From positions 107,196 through 171,195 of the forward strand of contig NZ_JAPDPF010000010.1 in NCBI RefSeq assembly GCF_026283925.1: a stretch of 64,000 bases of DNA, in the 5' to 3' direction. Shown here piece after piece: positions 1 through 8,115 of this stretch; position 1 is the stretch's first letter; each line of letters starts with the position of its first letter. This stretch comes from Dyella halodurans. GTDB taxonomy: Bacteria > Pseudomonadota > Gammaproteobacteria > Xanthomonadales > Rhodanobacteraceae. The translations under genes were made by a program, and so were the position numbers. Below the pieces are notes generated by a model. That model was not told the DNA's origin. It ran no database searches and saw nothing but the letters and a program-made list of their open reading frames with translations.

Positions 1-1750
1 CGAACGACACCAGGTATTGCTTGTCCTGCGCCGGCACGAATCCGGTCGGCACATGGGCGAATCCGAACAGACCCAGCAGCACCAGGCCGCCGTAAATCAC
101 CAGCGCAATCGAACCCGAACGCAGGATGCGCTTCACGCCACCGACGTAACGGTTTGCACTGGTCTCGAACAGGCGGTTGAACGGACGGAACAGCCAGCCG
201 AACGCACGGTCGATGAAGAGGCTGAGCTTGTCCTTCGGTGCGCCACGTTCCTGCAGCAGCAGCGCGGCAAGCGCCGGGCTGAGGGTGAGCGAGTTGAATG
301 CCGAGATCACCGTGGAGATCGCGATGGTCAGCGCGAACTGGCGATAGAACTGACCGGTCAGGCCGCTGATGAAGGCCGCCGGCACGAACACCGCGCACAG
401 CACCAGCGCCGTCGCCACGATCGGCCCGGTCACTTCGTTCATCGCCTTGCGCGTGGCTTCCTTCGGTGAAAGGCCGTGCTCGATATGCCGCTCGACGTTC
501 TCCACCACCACGATGGCGTCATCCACCACGATGCCGATGGCCAGCACCAGGCCGAACAGCGACAGCGCGTTGAGGGAGAAACCTACCAGCAGCATCACAG
601 CGAAGGTGCCGATCAGCGAAACGGGCACGGCCACCAGCGGAATGATCGACGCGCGCCAGGTCTGCAGGAACAGGATCACCACCAGCACCACCAGCGCAAT
701 CGCCTCGAACAGCGTATGCACGACGGCTTCGATCGAGCCGCGCACGAACACGGTCGGGTCATAGACGATCTGGTAGTCCACGCCCTGCGGGAAATCCTTT
801 TTCAGGTCCGCCATCAGGTGGCGGACTTCGTCGGAGATCTGGATCGCGTTGGAGCCGGGGCGCGCGAAGATCGGCAAGGCCACGGCCGGACGGTTGTTGA
901 GCAGGCTGCGCAGGGCGTAGTTGTTCGAGCCCAGTTCGACGCGGGCGACGTCACGCAGATGGGTGACCGCGCCGGTGGCGTCCTTGCGCACGATGATGTT
1001 GAGGAAGTCTTCCTCGTTGATCAGGCGACCCTGCGTGTTGATGTTGAGCTGGAACGCGGCATTGTTCGGTCCCGGCGGCGCATTCAGCGCACCGGCGGCC
1101 ACGGCCACGTTCTGCTCCTGGATCGCGCGCACCACGTCGCCGGTGGTGAGCTGGCGCACGGCCAGCCGCTCGGGATCGAGCCATACGCGCATGCTGTATT
1201 CGCCCGCGCCAAAGATCTGCACGTCGCCGACGCCGTCGAGGCGCGCCAGCTGGTCCTTGATGTGCAGGCGCGCATAGTTCGACAGATACAACATGTCGTA
1301 GCGCTGATCGGGCGAGATCAGGTGCACCACCATGGTCAGGTCGGGCGAACTCTTCTGCGTGGTCACGCCCAGGCGCTGCACTTCTTCCGGCAGGCGCGGT
1401 TGCGCCTGTGCCACGCGGTTCTGCACCTGCACCTGGGCGTTGTCCAGGTCGGTGCCCAGCGCGAAGGTGACGGTCAAGGTCATGGCGCCGTCGCTGGTGG
1501 ACTGCGAGCTGGTGTAGAGCATGCCTTCCACGCCGTTGATCTGTTCCTCCAGCGGCGTGGCGACGGTTTCGGCGATCACCTTGGGATTGGCGCCGGGATA
1601 GCTGGCGCGCACCACCACGGTGGGCGGTACCACCTCGGGGTATTCGCTGATCGGCAGCCGGAACAGCGCAATGCCGCCGGCGATCACGATCAGCACGGAG
1701 AGGACGCCAGCCAGGATCGGCCTGTCCACGAAAAATTGGGCGATTTTCAT
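1..1750 (-). CDS. RND efflux permease, MexF-like (C-terminus cut by window edge)
   Basis: Inner-membrane drug/proton antiporter of the HAE1 RND family; about 583 N-terminal residues are present and the rest lies beyond position 1. The protein begins MKIAQFFVDRPILAG, the cytoplasmic helix plus TM1 typical of AcrB/MexF, followed by ISEYPEVVPP and NPTxIAETVATPLEEQINGVE-type porter-domain segments, and later the TM4 motif GIVVDDAIVVVENVERH, whose Asp pair is the proton relay in this family. The wording is closer to MexF than AcrB (family knowledge). ATG at 1750. The MexE-like adaptor lies upstream on the same strand and a LysR regulator diverges beyond it. Substrates cannot be read from sequence. 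Confidence 0.93.
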   Translation of the reverse strand, partial: MKIAQFFVDRPILAGVLSVLIVIAGGIALFRLPISEYPEVVPPTVVVRASYPGANPKVIAETVATPLEEQINGVEGMLYTSSQSTSDGAMTLTVTFALGTDLDNAQVQVQNRVAQAQPRLPEEVQRLGVTTQKSSPDLTMVVHLISPDQRYDMLYLSNYARLHIKDQLARLDGVGDVQIFGAGEYSMRVWLDPERLAVRQLTTGDVVRAIQEQNVAVAAGALNAPPGPNNAAFQLNINTQGRLINEEDFLNIIVRKDATGAVTHLRDVARVELGSNNYALRSLLNNRPAVALPIFARPGSNAIQISDEVRHLMADLKKDFPQGVDYQIVYDPTVFVRGSIEAVVHTLFEAIALVVLVVILFLQTWRASIIPLVAVPVSLIGTFAVMLLVGFSLNALSLFGLVLAIGIVVDDAIVVVENVERHIEHGLSPKEATRKAMNEVTGPIVATALVLCAVFVPAAFISGLTGQFYRQFALTIAISTVISAFNSLTLSPALAALLLQERGAPKDKLSLFIDRAFGWLFRPFNRLFETSANRYVGGVKRILRSGSIALVIYGGLVLLGLFGFAHVPTGFVPAQDKQYLVSF

Positions 1751-1895
1751 TGCATTCGTCCTGGTTGCTCTGGGCACCATTCCCGCGCTGGGCGGGGACT
1801 TGGGAGCCTTGTTCGCGTGACGCGGAGACAACGGTTCCCTGACCCTCCTTCATCCGAAGGAGGGAACTTCATTGCTCGCTGATCGCTTTCCTAAT

Positions 1896-1979
1896 CCGTC
1901 ATCCCTGCGAAGGCAGGGATCCAGTGCCTTTCGTACGGCGAGCGAGAGTCACTGGATTCCTGCCTTCGCAGGAATGACG
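1896..1979. repeat. REP-like palindrome (CGTCATCCCTGCG family)
   Basis: Inverted repeat of about 30 bp per arm (1896-1926 and 1950-1979) whose arms each contain a small hairpin, so it can fold as nested stems. Lies between the adaptor and permease genes of the RND operon. The same family recurs at 11404-11505 and, as a single half, at 40490-40517. Confidence 0.85.
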
Positions 1980-1990
1980 AGCAAATGGCC

Positions 1991-3190
1991 CTACTTCTGC
2001 TGCGCGGCGTTCTGACCCGAACCGCCGCCCGTCATCGCCAGCTGCTTGTTCGGATCCAGGCTGCGCGTTTCCATCGCCACCTTGGTCGGATTCACTTCCA
2101 CGCCGGGACGTACGTGCTGCAAGCCGTTGACGATCACCACGTCCTTGGCATCGAGGCCTTCCGTCACCACGCGCAGGCCATCCAGCAACGGGCCGGTGAC
2201 CACGCGGCGGTATTCGACCTTGCGATCCTTGTCGATCACATAGACGAACTTGTTGCCGAGGTCGGTGGCGACGGCGCGGTCGTCGACCAGGGCGCGCGGC
2301 TCGCGGCTGTCGCTGCGCAGCTGGATACGCACATACAGGCCGGGGGTGTAGCGTGCATCGGCGTTGTCGAACACGGCGCGCAGGCGGATCGTGCCGCTGC
2401 CGGCGCGCAGCTGGTTGTCGACGAAGTCGATGCGGCCGGTATGCGGAAAGCCCTTCTCGTCGGCCAGCGCCATGGTGATCTGCGGCGAGCTGCCATGTTC
2501 GCGCCGCTGACGATCGAACTTCAGGTAGCTGTGCTCGTCCACGTCGAAGTAGGCATAGATCGGGTCGATGCTCACCACGCTGGTCAGCACATCGTTGCTG
2601 GTGACCAGGTTGCCCGGCGTCACCAGGGCATTGCTGACGCGGCCATCGATTGGCGCGCGTATCTCGGTGAAGCCGAGGTTGAGGCGGGCGGCATCCAACG
2701 CCGCCTGGGTCGAGGCGACCTGGGCCTTGGCGCTTTCGGCGGCGGTGGCAAGGCGGTCGGCTTCCTCGCGGGCGACGGCGTGCTGCTCGAGCAGCCGACG
2801 TCCGCGCTCGGCATTGGCCTGGGCCAGCACCTGCTCGGAGCGGGCCTGACTCAGGTTGGCGTTGAGGCGATCGACTTCGGCCTGGTAGGGACGCGGGTCG
2901 ATGCGGAACAGCAGTTGTCCCTTGCGCACGGTGGCGCCTTCCTGGAAATGCACCGAATCCACATAGCCGCCGACTCGCGGCCGCAACTGAATGGTGTCGA
3001 CAGCCTGCAAGCGGCCGGTGAACTCGTCGGCGTCATCGACCGGGCGCACCAGCACCTGGGATACGGTGACCGGGGGCGGCGCCCCGGCAGGTGCGGTTTG
3101 TGCCTGGGTGTCGCCGCTATGGCCGAGCAAGCCCCAGCTGCCGGCCACCACGGCCAAGGCAAGAGTGGCGAAGATCCATTGTTTCTTCAT
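1991..3190 (-). CDS. RND periplasmic adaptor (membrane fusion protein), MexE-like
   Basis: Links the inner-membrane RND permease to an outer-membrane channel; 399 aa. An N-terminal hydrophobic signal/anchor (about residues 5-23) has no lipobox Cys. Then come the barrel-sandwich hybrid half (RPRVGGYVDSVHFQEGATVRKGQLLF, about 70-97, given here as the lipoyl-like hairpin), an alpha-helical hairpin rich in Ala/Gln/Glu (about 105-165), the second lipoyl half (IRAPIDGRVSNALVTPG), and the beta-barrel and membrane-proximal domains. The gene is 240 bp upstream of the permease, the gap being filled by a REP-like palindrome. No outer-membrane factor is visible in the window. Confidence 0.92.
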   Translation of the reverse strand: MKKQWIFATLALAVVAGSWGLLGHSGDTQAQTAPAGAPPPVTVSQVLVRPVDDADEFTGRLQAVDTIQLRPRVGGYVDSVHFQEGATVRKGQLLFRIDPRPYQAEVDRLNANLSQARSEQVLAQANAERGRRLLEQHAVAREEADRLATAAESAKAQVASTQAALDAARLNLGFTEIRAPIDGRVSNALVTPGNLVTSNDVLTSVVSIDPIYAYFDVDEHSYLKFDRQRREHGSSPQITMALADEKGFPHTGRIDFVDNQLRAGSGTIRLRAVFDNADARYTPGLYVRIQLRSDSREPRALVDDRAVATDLGNKFVYVIDKDRKVEYRRVVTGPLLDGLRVVTEGLDAKDVVIVNGLQHVRPGVEVNPTKVAMETRSLDPNKQLAMTGGGSGQNAAQQK

Positions 3191-3260
3191 GTCGCGCTCC
3201 CAATTTGATCTCGTCGGGGCAGGGGCACGCCGACGAACAGGAGCGAGAGATTAGGTGTAC

Positions 3261-3278
3261 TATTTGGTTCAATAAATA
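3261..3278. promoter_or_regulatory. Candidate LysR-type operator (TATTT-N8-AAATA)
   Basis: Short A/T-rich inverted repeat in the 145-bp divergent gap between the RND adaptor and the LysR gene, with the TATTT/AAATA arms typical of LysR box variants. Position midway between the divergent starts suits joint control. Inference from pattern only. Confidence 0.4.
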
Positions 3279-3298
3279 CCTCTTTGTGCAATGCAATA

Positions 3299-3313
3299 GT
3301 GACTGTCAGTCAC
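3299..3313. promoter_or_regulatory. Perfect palindrome, candidate operator upstream of lysR
   Basis: GTGACTGTCAGTCAC: 7-bp arms around one central base, ending 22 bp before the LysR ATG. Could be a second regulator site or an autoregulatory site. Confidence 0.4.
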
Positions 3314-3335
3314 GAATAGGGTGAAAATCCAAGCT

Positions 3336-4289
3336 ATGGAAGACTTTGCCGCAATCTCCGCCTTTGTCCGCGTCGTCGAGGCCAAGAGCTTTGCCGCCGC
3401 CGCCGCCCAACTGGGCATGACGCCATCCGGGGTCAGTCGCGCTGTGTCGCGCCTGGAGGAGCAGCTGGGTGCACGGCTGCTGTTCCGTTCCACGCGATCA
3501 CTGCGGTTGACCGACGATGGGGCCTCGTTCCATGCGCGTTGCAAGGAGATCCTTGCCGATCTCACCGAGGCCACCGAGGCGCTCGGCTACGCCAGCCGCA
3601 AGCCCAGCGGCAAGCTGCGCATTGGTGCGCCGGCTGCCGTGGGGCGTACCGTCATCATCCCGAGGCTGGCGGAATTCGAACAGCGCTATCCGGATATCCG
3701 CCTTGAACTGTCGATGTGCGATTACGCCTACGACCTCAATGAGGAAGGCATCGATTGCGCCATCCGGGTGGGGCCACTGGAGGATTCCAGCCTGATCGCG
3801 CGCAAGATCGGCTACCTGCGCAACGTGATGATTGCCTCGCCGGAGTATCTGGCGAAATACGGCGCACCGCAGAGCATCGAGGATCTGAAGGATCACCGCT
3901 GCATCAACTACATCCAGCCCAACGGCCGCCCGCGCCAGTGGCAGTTCGACACGCCAAGCGGCCAGGTGGGCATCGACATCGATGGGCATCTGCTGATCAA
4001 CGATGCCGAATCGGTGATCCAGGCGGTGGTCGCGGGGCTGGGCATCACCCAGGCGCCGCACGTCATTGCCGCCTGCATGCTCGACTTCGGCAAGCTCGAG
4101 CTGGTGATGACCGACACCAACTCCACCGGCAAGCCGGTATGGATCGTCTACCCGCAGAAGAAGCACCTGTCGGCCCGCGTGCAGGCCTTCATCGAGTGGG
4201 TGCGCGAAGTATTCGAGCAGAGCAACGAGCCAGGCAAGCACAAGAAGCCGGTGGCCGTGCCTGCCGAGCCCGAACGCATCCGCGCCTAA
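3336..4289 (+). CDS. LysR-family transcriptional regulator
   Basis: DNA-binding regulator of about 317 aa, transcribed away from the RND operon and so its likely controller. The N-terminal winged HTH reads MEDFAAISAFVRVVEAKSF with TPSGVSRAVSRLEEQLG as the recognition region (about 3-62). The LysR substrate-binding domain follows (about 90-290; ELSMCDYAYDLNEEGIDCAIRVG is the usual strand-helix segment). The C-terminal tail is Lys/Pro rich. I prefer ATG 3336 over the in-frame GTG at 3321, since it matches family starts and the GTG has no room for an RBS. The inducer is unknown. Confidence 0.9.
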   Translation: MEDFAAISAFVRVVEAKSFAAAAAQLGMTPSGVSRAVSRLEEQLGARLLFRSTRSLRLTDDGASFHARCKEILADLTEATEALGYASRKPSGKLRIGAPAAVGRTVIIPRLAEFEQRYPDIRLELSMCDYAYDLNEEGIDCAIRVGPLEDSSLIARKIGYLRNVMIASPEYLAKYGAPQSIEDLKDHRCINYIQPNGRPRQWQFDTPSGQVGIDIDGHLLINDAESVIQAVVAGLGITQAPHVIAACMLDFGKLELVMTDTNSTGKPVWIVYPQKKHLSARVQAFIEWVREVFEQSNEPGKHKKPVAVPAEPERIRA

Positions 4290-4305
4290 GCCCTGCCTCT
4301 ACTGT

Positions 4306-4429
4306 TGTAGGAGCGCACCCTGTGCGCGAAAAGCCAACAGCGCGGCGACGCCACCACCTCCCTGGTGCGAAAACCCACCATCGAGTTGACATCCCGGCGC
4401 CGCGTTCGCGCACAGGGTGCGCTCCTACA
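4306..4429. repeat. Inverted repeat, TGTAGGAGCGCACCC family
   Basis: Two 25-bp arms, TGTAGGAGCGCACCCTGTGC... at 4306-4330 and its complement at 4405-4429, between the convergent lysR and uppP genes. A related copy lies at 37345-37426. Probably a dispersed intergenic palindromic element; it may also end transcripts from both sides. Confidence 0.85.
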
Positions 4430-4441
4430 CAGGAGCGGGGA

Positions 4442-5236
4442 TTACGCGCCTGCCGGCACCAGCAGCAGCAAGGCAATGCCCAGCACGATGCGATAGATGG
4501 CAAACGGCGTGAAGCGATGGCTGCGGATATAGCCGAGCAGCCACTTCACCGCGATAAAGCCCACCACGCCGGAGACGATGAAGCCGACGATCAGCGCGGT
4601 CCAGTCTTCGTGCACGCCCCCTTCCTTGACCACCTTCAGCAACTCATAGCCGCTGGCGGCATACATGGTGGGAATGCCGACCAGGAAGGCGAATTCGGTG
4701 GCCGCCGCGCGGTTGCTGGTGCCGGCCAGCATGGCGGTGAAGATGGTGGCCGCCGAGCGCGAGGTGCCCGGGAAGATGCCCGCCACCATCTGCGCGATAC
4801 CGACCAGGATGGCCACCCGCCAGGTCACCTCGGTCCGGTCCGGCTGGCGCGCCGCCAGGCGTTCCGCCGCGAGCATCCAGACGCCGCCAATCACCAGCGC
4901 CCAGGCCACCGGCGTCACCGCCTCGGGCAGCTTGAAGCCCAGCTTCACCGCGACCAGGCCCAGCACGGCCGTGATCAGAAACGCCACCACCAGCTTCAGC
5001 AGGTAGTCGCGGTTGGCTGGATCACGCCACTGCGTGAACAACTGCCAGATGCGACTCCAGTAGATGAAGGTCACCGCCAGGATGGCGCCGGCCTGGATGC
5101 CGACATTGAACAGGTCCGAGCGTTCGCCCAGGCCAAACTTCTCCGCAATCAGCAGATGTCCCGTGCTGGAGATCGGCAGGAACTCGGTGATGCCCTCGAT
5201 GATGCCGAGCAGGATGACGTTGATCAGGTCACTCAC
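4442..5236 (-). CDS. uppP: Undecaprenyl-diphosphatase UppP (BacA)
   Basis: Dephosphorylates undecaprenyl pyrophosphate to recycle the lipid carrier of peptidoglycan synthesis; polytopic membrane enzyme, 264 aa, near the usual 265-275. Diagnostic motifs are EGITEFLPISSTGHL (about 14-28) and PGTSRSAATI further on, carrying the catalytic Glu, Ser and Arg of the family. About eight hydrophobic helices are visible. GTG at 5236 is chosen because GGAG lies about 10 nt upstream and the protein then starts at the family position; a longer reading frame adds 20 implausible residues. Confidence 0.94.
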   Translation of the reverse strand: MSDLINVILLGIIEGITEFLPISSTGHLLIAEKFGLGERSDLFNVGIQAGAILAVTFIYWSRIWQLFTQWRDPANRDYLLKLVVAFLITAVLGLVAVKLGFKLPEAVTPVAWALVIGGVWMLAAERLAARQPDRTEVTWRVAILVGIAQMVAGIFPGTSRSAATIFTAMLAGTSNRAAATEFAFLVGIPTMYAASGYELLKVVKEGGVHEDWTALIVGFIVSGVVGFIAVKWLLGYIRSHRFTPFAIYRIVLGIALLLLVPAGA

Positions 5237-5401
5237 GGAAAACGCACTCCGGACGGGTTGGGCGGGCGTCGGCAGCGTGCCGGCGCAAAGCGGCATAGCT
5301 TACGGGAATGCGGTGGGCTGGCGGTTGGGCGGAAGGCGGTGCAAGCTAGGTCGGTTGAGCCGGGCGCGTCACTCGCCGAGATGGCGCGTCCAGGGAAATA
5401 T

Positions 5402-5418
5402 TGCACCATCGTGGTGCG
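5402..5418. promoter_or_regulatory. NtrC-binding site upstream of glnA
   Basis: TGCACC-N5-GGTGCG, matching the NtrC consensus TGCACC-N5-GGTGCA at 11 of 12 positions. It sits about 100 bp upstream of the sigma-54 promoter at 5504-5520, a normal enhancer distance. NtrB and NtrC are encoded at 23.6-26.0 kb. Confidence 0.8.
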
Positions 5419-5503
5419 TGTTTGCGTTTCATTATCGTGCAACGTGATCGCGCCAAGATCGTTCGTATTGACCTAAGGCATTGATCTGCCTGGAGCCATC
5501 GAC

Positions 5504-5520
5504 TTGGCACAAGCCTTGCT
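5504..5520 (+). promoter_or_regulatory. Sigma-54 promoter of glnA
   Basis: TTGGCACAAGCCTTGCT fits the -24/-12 consensus TGGCAC-N5-TTGCW, with the GG and GC elements at the correct spacing. The predicted transcript start is near 5531, leaving a leader of about 35 nt before the glnA ATG. Confidence 0.82.
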
Positions 5521-5565
5521 CAAGACACTGTCGTTTTCTTCACCTTTAGCCCGCCGAGGTTGTCC

Positions 5566-6981
5566 ATGTCGTCCGCCGCCCAGAAAGTTCTCGACCTGAT
5601 CCAGGAACACGAGGTCGAATTCGTCGACTTCCGCTTTGCCGACATGCTCGGTAAGCACCATCACGTCACGTTCCCGGCCCATGCCATCGACGAAGGCACC
5701 TTCGAGGACGGCAAGATGTTCGACGGCTCGTCGATCACCGGCTGGAAGGGCATCAACGAGTCCGACATGATCCTGCTGCCGGATCCGGATACCGCCTATA
5801 TCGATCCGTTCAGCGCGCACACCCAGATGGTGCTGCATTGCGACGTGCTCGAGCCGTCGACCATGCAGGCTTACGGCCGCGACCCGCGCTCCATCGCCAA
5901 GCGCGGCGAGGCCTACCTGAAGTCCACCGGCATCGCCGACACCGCCTTCTTCGGTCCGGAGCCGGAGTTCTTCATTTTCGATTCCGTGCGCTGGCAGAAC
6001 GACATGGGTCGCGTGTTCTACGAAATCGGCTCCGAAGAAGCCGCCTGGAGCTCGCGCTACAAGTACGAGGACAACAACACCGGTCATCGCCCGGGCGTGA
6101 AGGGCGGCTACTTCCCGGTCAGCCCGGTCGACTCGCTCGGTGACCTGCGCGCCGACATGTGCAAGGTGCTGGAGTCGCTCGGCCAGGTCGTCGAAGTGCA
6201 TCACCACGAAGTGGCGAATGCGGGCCAGTGCGAGATCGGCGTGAAGTTCAACACGCTGGTGCAGAAGGCCGACGAACTGATGACGATGAAGTACGTCATC
6301 AAGAACGTCGCCCACCAGAACGGCAAGACCGTCACCTTCATGCCCAAGCCGATCGTCGGCGACAACGGCAGCGGCATGCACGTGCACCAGTCGCTGGCGA
6401 AGGACGGCAACAACCTGTTTGCCGGTGACCTGTACGGCGGCCTGTCGCAGACGGCGCTGTGGTACATCGGTGGCATCTTCAAGCACGCCAAGGCCATCAA
6501 CGCGTTCGCCAACTCCACCACCAACAGCTACAAGCGCCTGGTGCCGGGCTTCGAAGCGCCGGTGATGCTGGCCTACTCGGCCCGCAACCGCTCGGCCAGC
6601 TGCCGCATCCCGTACGTGTCCAGCCCGAAGGGCCGCCGCATCGAAGTGCGCTTCCCCGATCCGATGAACTCCGGCTACCTGGTGTTCACCGCGCTGATGA
6701 TGGCCGGCCTCGATGGCATCATCAACAAGATCGACCCGGGCGCGCCGGCCGACAAGGACCTGTACGACCTGCCGCCGGAAGAAGAGAAGAACATCCCGCA
6801 GGTGTGCTCGAGCCTGGACGAAGCGCTGAACGCGCTCGACAAGGACCGTGACTTCCTCAAGGCCGGTGGCGTGTTCACCGACGACTTCATCGACGCCTAC
6901 ATCGGCGTGAAGATGCAGGAAGTGACCCGCTACCGCGCCAGCACGCATCCGCTGGAGTTCCAGATGTACTACGCGCTCTGA
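5566..6981 (+). CDS. glnA: Glutamine synthetase, type I
   Basis: ATP-dependent ligation of ammonia to glutamate, the entry point of nitrogen assimilation; cytoplasmic dodecamer. 471 aa, against 469 in E. coli. Visible hallmarks: the beta-grasp N-domain ([21 protein letters not shown]), [10 protein letters not shown], the [11 protein letters not shown] metal/glutamate segment, [11 protein letters not shown], and the adenylylation loop with Tyr in [10 protein letters not shown], so GlnE control is likely. ATG 5566 follows GAGG at 5556-5559 with 6-nt spacing; an upstream TTG is in frame but less apt. Expressed from a sigma-54/NtrC promoter and followed by a strong terminator, so probably monocistronic. 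Confidence 0.98.
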   Translation: MSSAAQKVLDLIQEHEVEFVDFRFADMLGKHHHVTFPAHAIDEGTFEDGKMFDGSSITGWKGINESDMILLPDPDTAYIDPFSAHTQMVLHCDVLEPSTMQAYGRDPRSIAKRGEAYLKSTGIADTAFFGPEPEFFIFDSVRWQNDMGRVFYEIGSEEAAWSSRYKYEDNNTGHRPGVKGGYFPVSPVDSLGDLRADMCKVLESLGQVVEVHHHEVANAGQCEIGVKFNTLVQKADELMTMKYVIKNVAHQNGKTVTFMPKPIVGDNGSGMHVHQSLAKDGNNLFAGDLYGGLSQTALWYIGGIFKHAKAINAFANSTTNSYKRLVPGFEAPVMLAYSARNRSASCRIPYVSSPKGRRIEVRFPDPMNSGYLVFTALMMAGLDGIINKIDPGAPADKDLYDLPPEEEKNIPQVCSSLDEALNALDKDRDFLKAGGVFTDDFIDAYIGVKMQEVTRYRASTHPLEFQMYYAL

Positions 6982-7009
6982 TCGCGTAGCTCTGAGTGCA
7001 GAAAAATAA

Positions 7010-7036
7010 CGGGCGCTTCGGCGCCCGTTTTTTTTC
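7010..7036 (+). terminator. Rho-independent terminator of glnA
   Basis: ACGGGCGC-ttcg-GCGCCCGT hairpin followed by a run of T, 28 nt after the glnA stop codon. Confidence 0.93.
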
Positions 7037-7185
7037 TGTGCGGGATGCGCCCGGTCGAAGTGAACCGGTTTCCTGGGCGGAGATCCGCTGAGGAAAGCGA
7101 CATCTACTAGGGTCATGCGCTGGCTCCCCAGAGTTGGCCCGAGGCTTACCTTCGGCATCTGGAACCGGATGCACAAGGAAGCGTC

Positions 7186-8049
7186 ATGCGACGATACGCT
7201 TGCTCACGTAACCGCCTCAGCGCGTTGCTTGTCTTGATCGGCCTTGCCGTGGGCTCGCCCGTCATGGCCGTGGATATCGCGCCGCCCATCTTGTTGGCGA
7301 ACGTCTATCACGCCGGCATCGCGCTCGATGATTATTGGGTCAGCGAAAAATACGATGGCGTGCGCGGCTATTGGGATGGCGAGAAGCTCCTCACGCGAAG
7401 TGGCGCCACCATCCACGCACCCGCCTGGTTTACCGCCCGCTGGCCGAAGACGCCCATGGACGGCGAGCTTTGGGTAGGACGAGGGGAATTCGATGTGGTG
7501 TCGGCCACGATTCGCCAGCAGCCTCCCGCTGACGCTGCGTGGCGCCGGGTTCACTACATGGTCTTTGATCTGCCGGCGCATCCCGGTCCGTTTACCGAAC
7601 GCATCCCGGCGTTGAAACAAGTAGTGACCGCGCTGAATGTCTCGTGGGTGCAGCCCGTGCTGCCATACAAGGTGGCCGACGAATCCGTGCTCAAGGTGCA
7701 ACTTGATCGCGTGATTGAGCACGGCGGTGAAGGCTTGATGCTACACCGCGGCGCGGCGCTATACCGGGCAGGGCGCAGCGACGATCTGCTGAAGCTCAAG
7801 CCCTATGATGACGCCGAAGCACGCGTGATCGCACATCTCCCCGGCAAGGGAAAATACGCCGGCGCGCTCGGTGCTTTGCTGGTCGAAACGCCTGACGGAA
7901 TGCGTTTCCGCCTGGGCTCGGGTTTCACGGACGCGCAGCGCCACAACCCGCCGCCGATCGGCAGTCTGGTGACCTATCGATATCGCGGCATGACTTCAAA
8001 CGGCAAACCGCGATTTGCCACGTTCGTGCGCGTTCGCGAAAAGGAGTGA
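7186..8049 (+). CDS. Exported ATP-dependent DNA ligase (LigE type)
   Basis: Nick-joining enzyme of the minimal ATP-dependent class. 287 aa; a signal peptide (about 1-28, ending SPVMA) predicts periplasmic location. The adenylation motif I is EKYDGVRG with nucleophile Lys55; later motifs are MDGELWVG, the GGEGLMLHR segment (motif IV) and LLKLKPYDDAEARV (motif V), then a small OB domain. There is no extra N-terminal domain, as in LigE proteins. Periplasmic ligases have been proposed to act on incoming DNA in competence; no competence genes are in view. Stands alone between the glnA terminator and a convergent diguanylate cyclase gene. Confidence 0.9.
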   Translation: MRRYACSRNRLSALLVLIGLAVGSPVMAVDIAPPILLANVYHAGIALDDYWVSEKYDGVRGYWDGEKLLTRSGATIHAPAWFTARWPKTPMDGELWVGRGEFDVVSATIRQQPPADAAWRRVHYMVFDLPAHPGPFTERIPALKQVVTALNVSWVQPVLPYKVADESVLKVQLDRVIEHGGEGLMLHRGAALYRAGRSDDLLKLKPYDDAEARVIAHLPGKGKYAGALGALLVETPDGMRFRLGSGFTDAQRHNPPPIGSLVTYRYRGMTSNGKPRFATFVRVREKE

Positions 8050-8115
8050 GTACGCCGCCGCGAAGCGGGCTCACTGACGCAGCGGATTCCATCGCTGTGC
8101 CGCCGTTCGCATGGG

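Noticed and set aside
951..1882. Long open frames opposite to or out of phase with the RND permease (for example 476-1882 plus)
   Set aside because: High-GC shadow frames: rich in His/Arg/Gly, no family resemblance, and the permease frame is unmistakable.
5473..7176. 567-codon minus-strand frame over glnA
   Set aside because: Antisense shadow of a confidently identified gene; composition typical of shadow frames.
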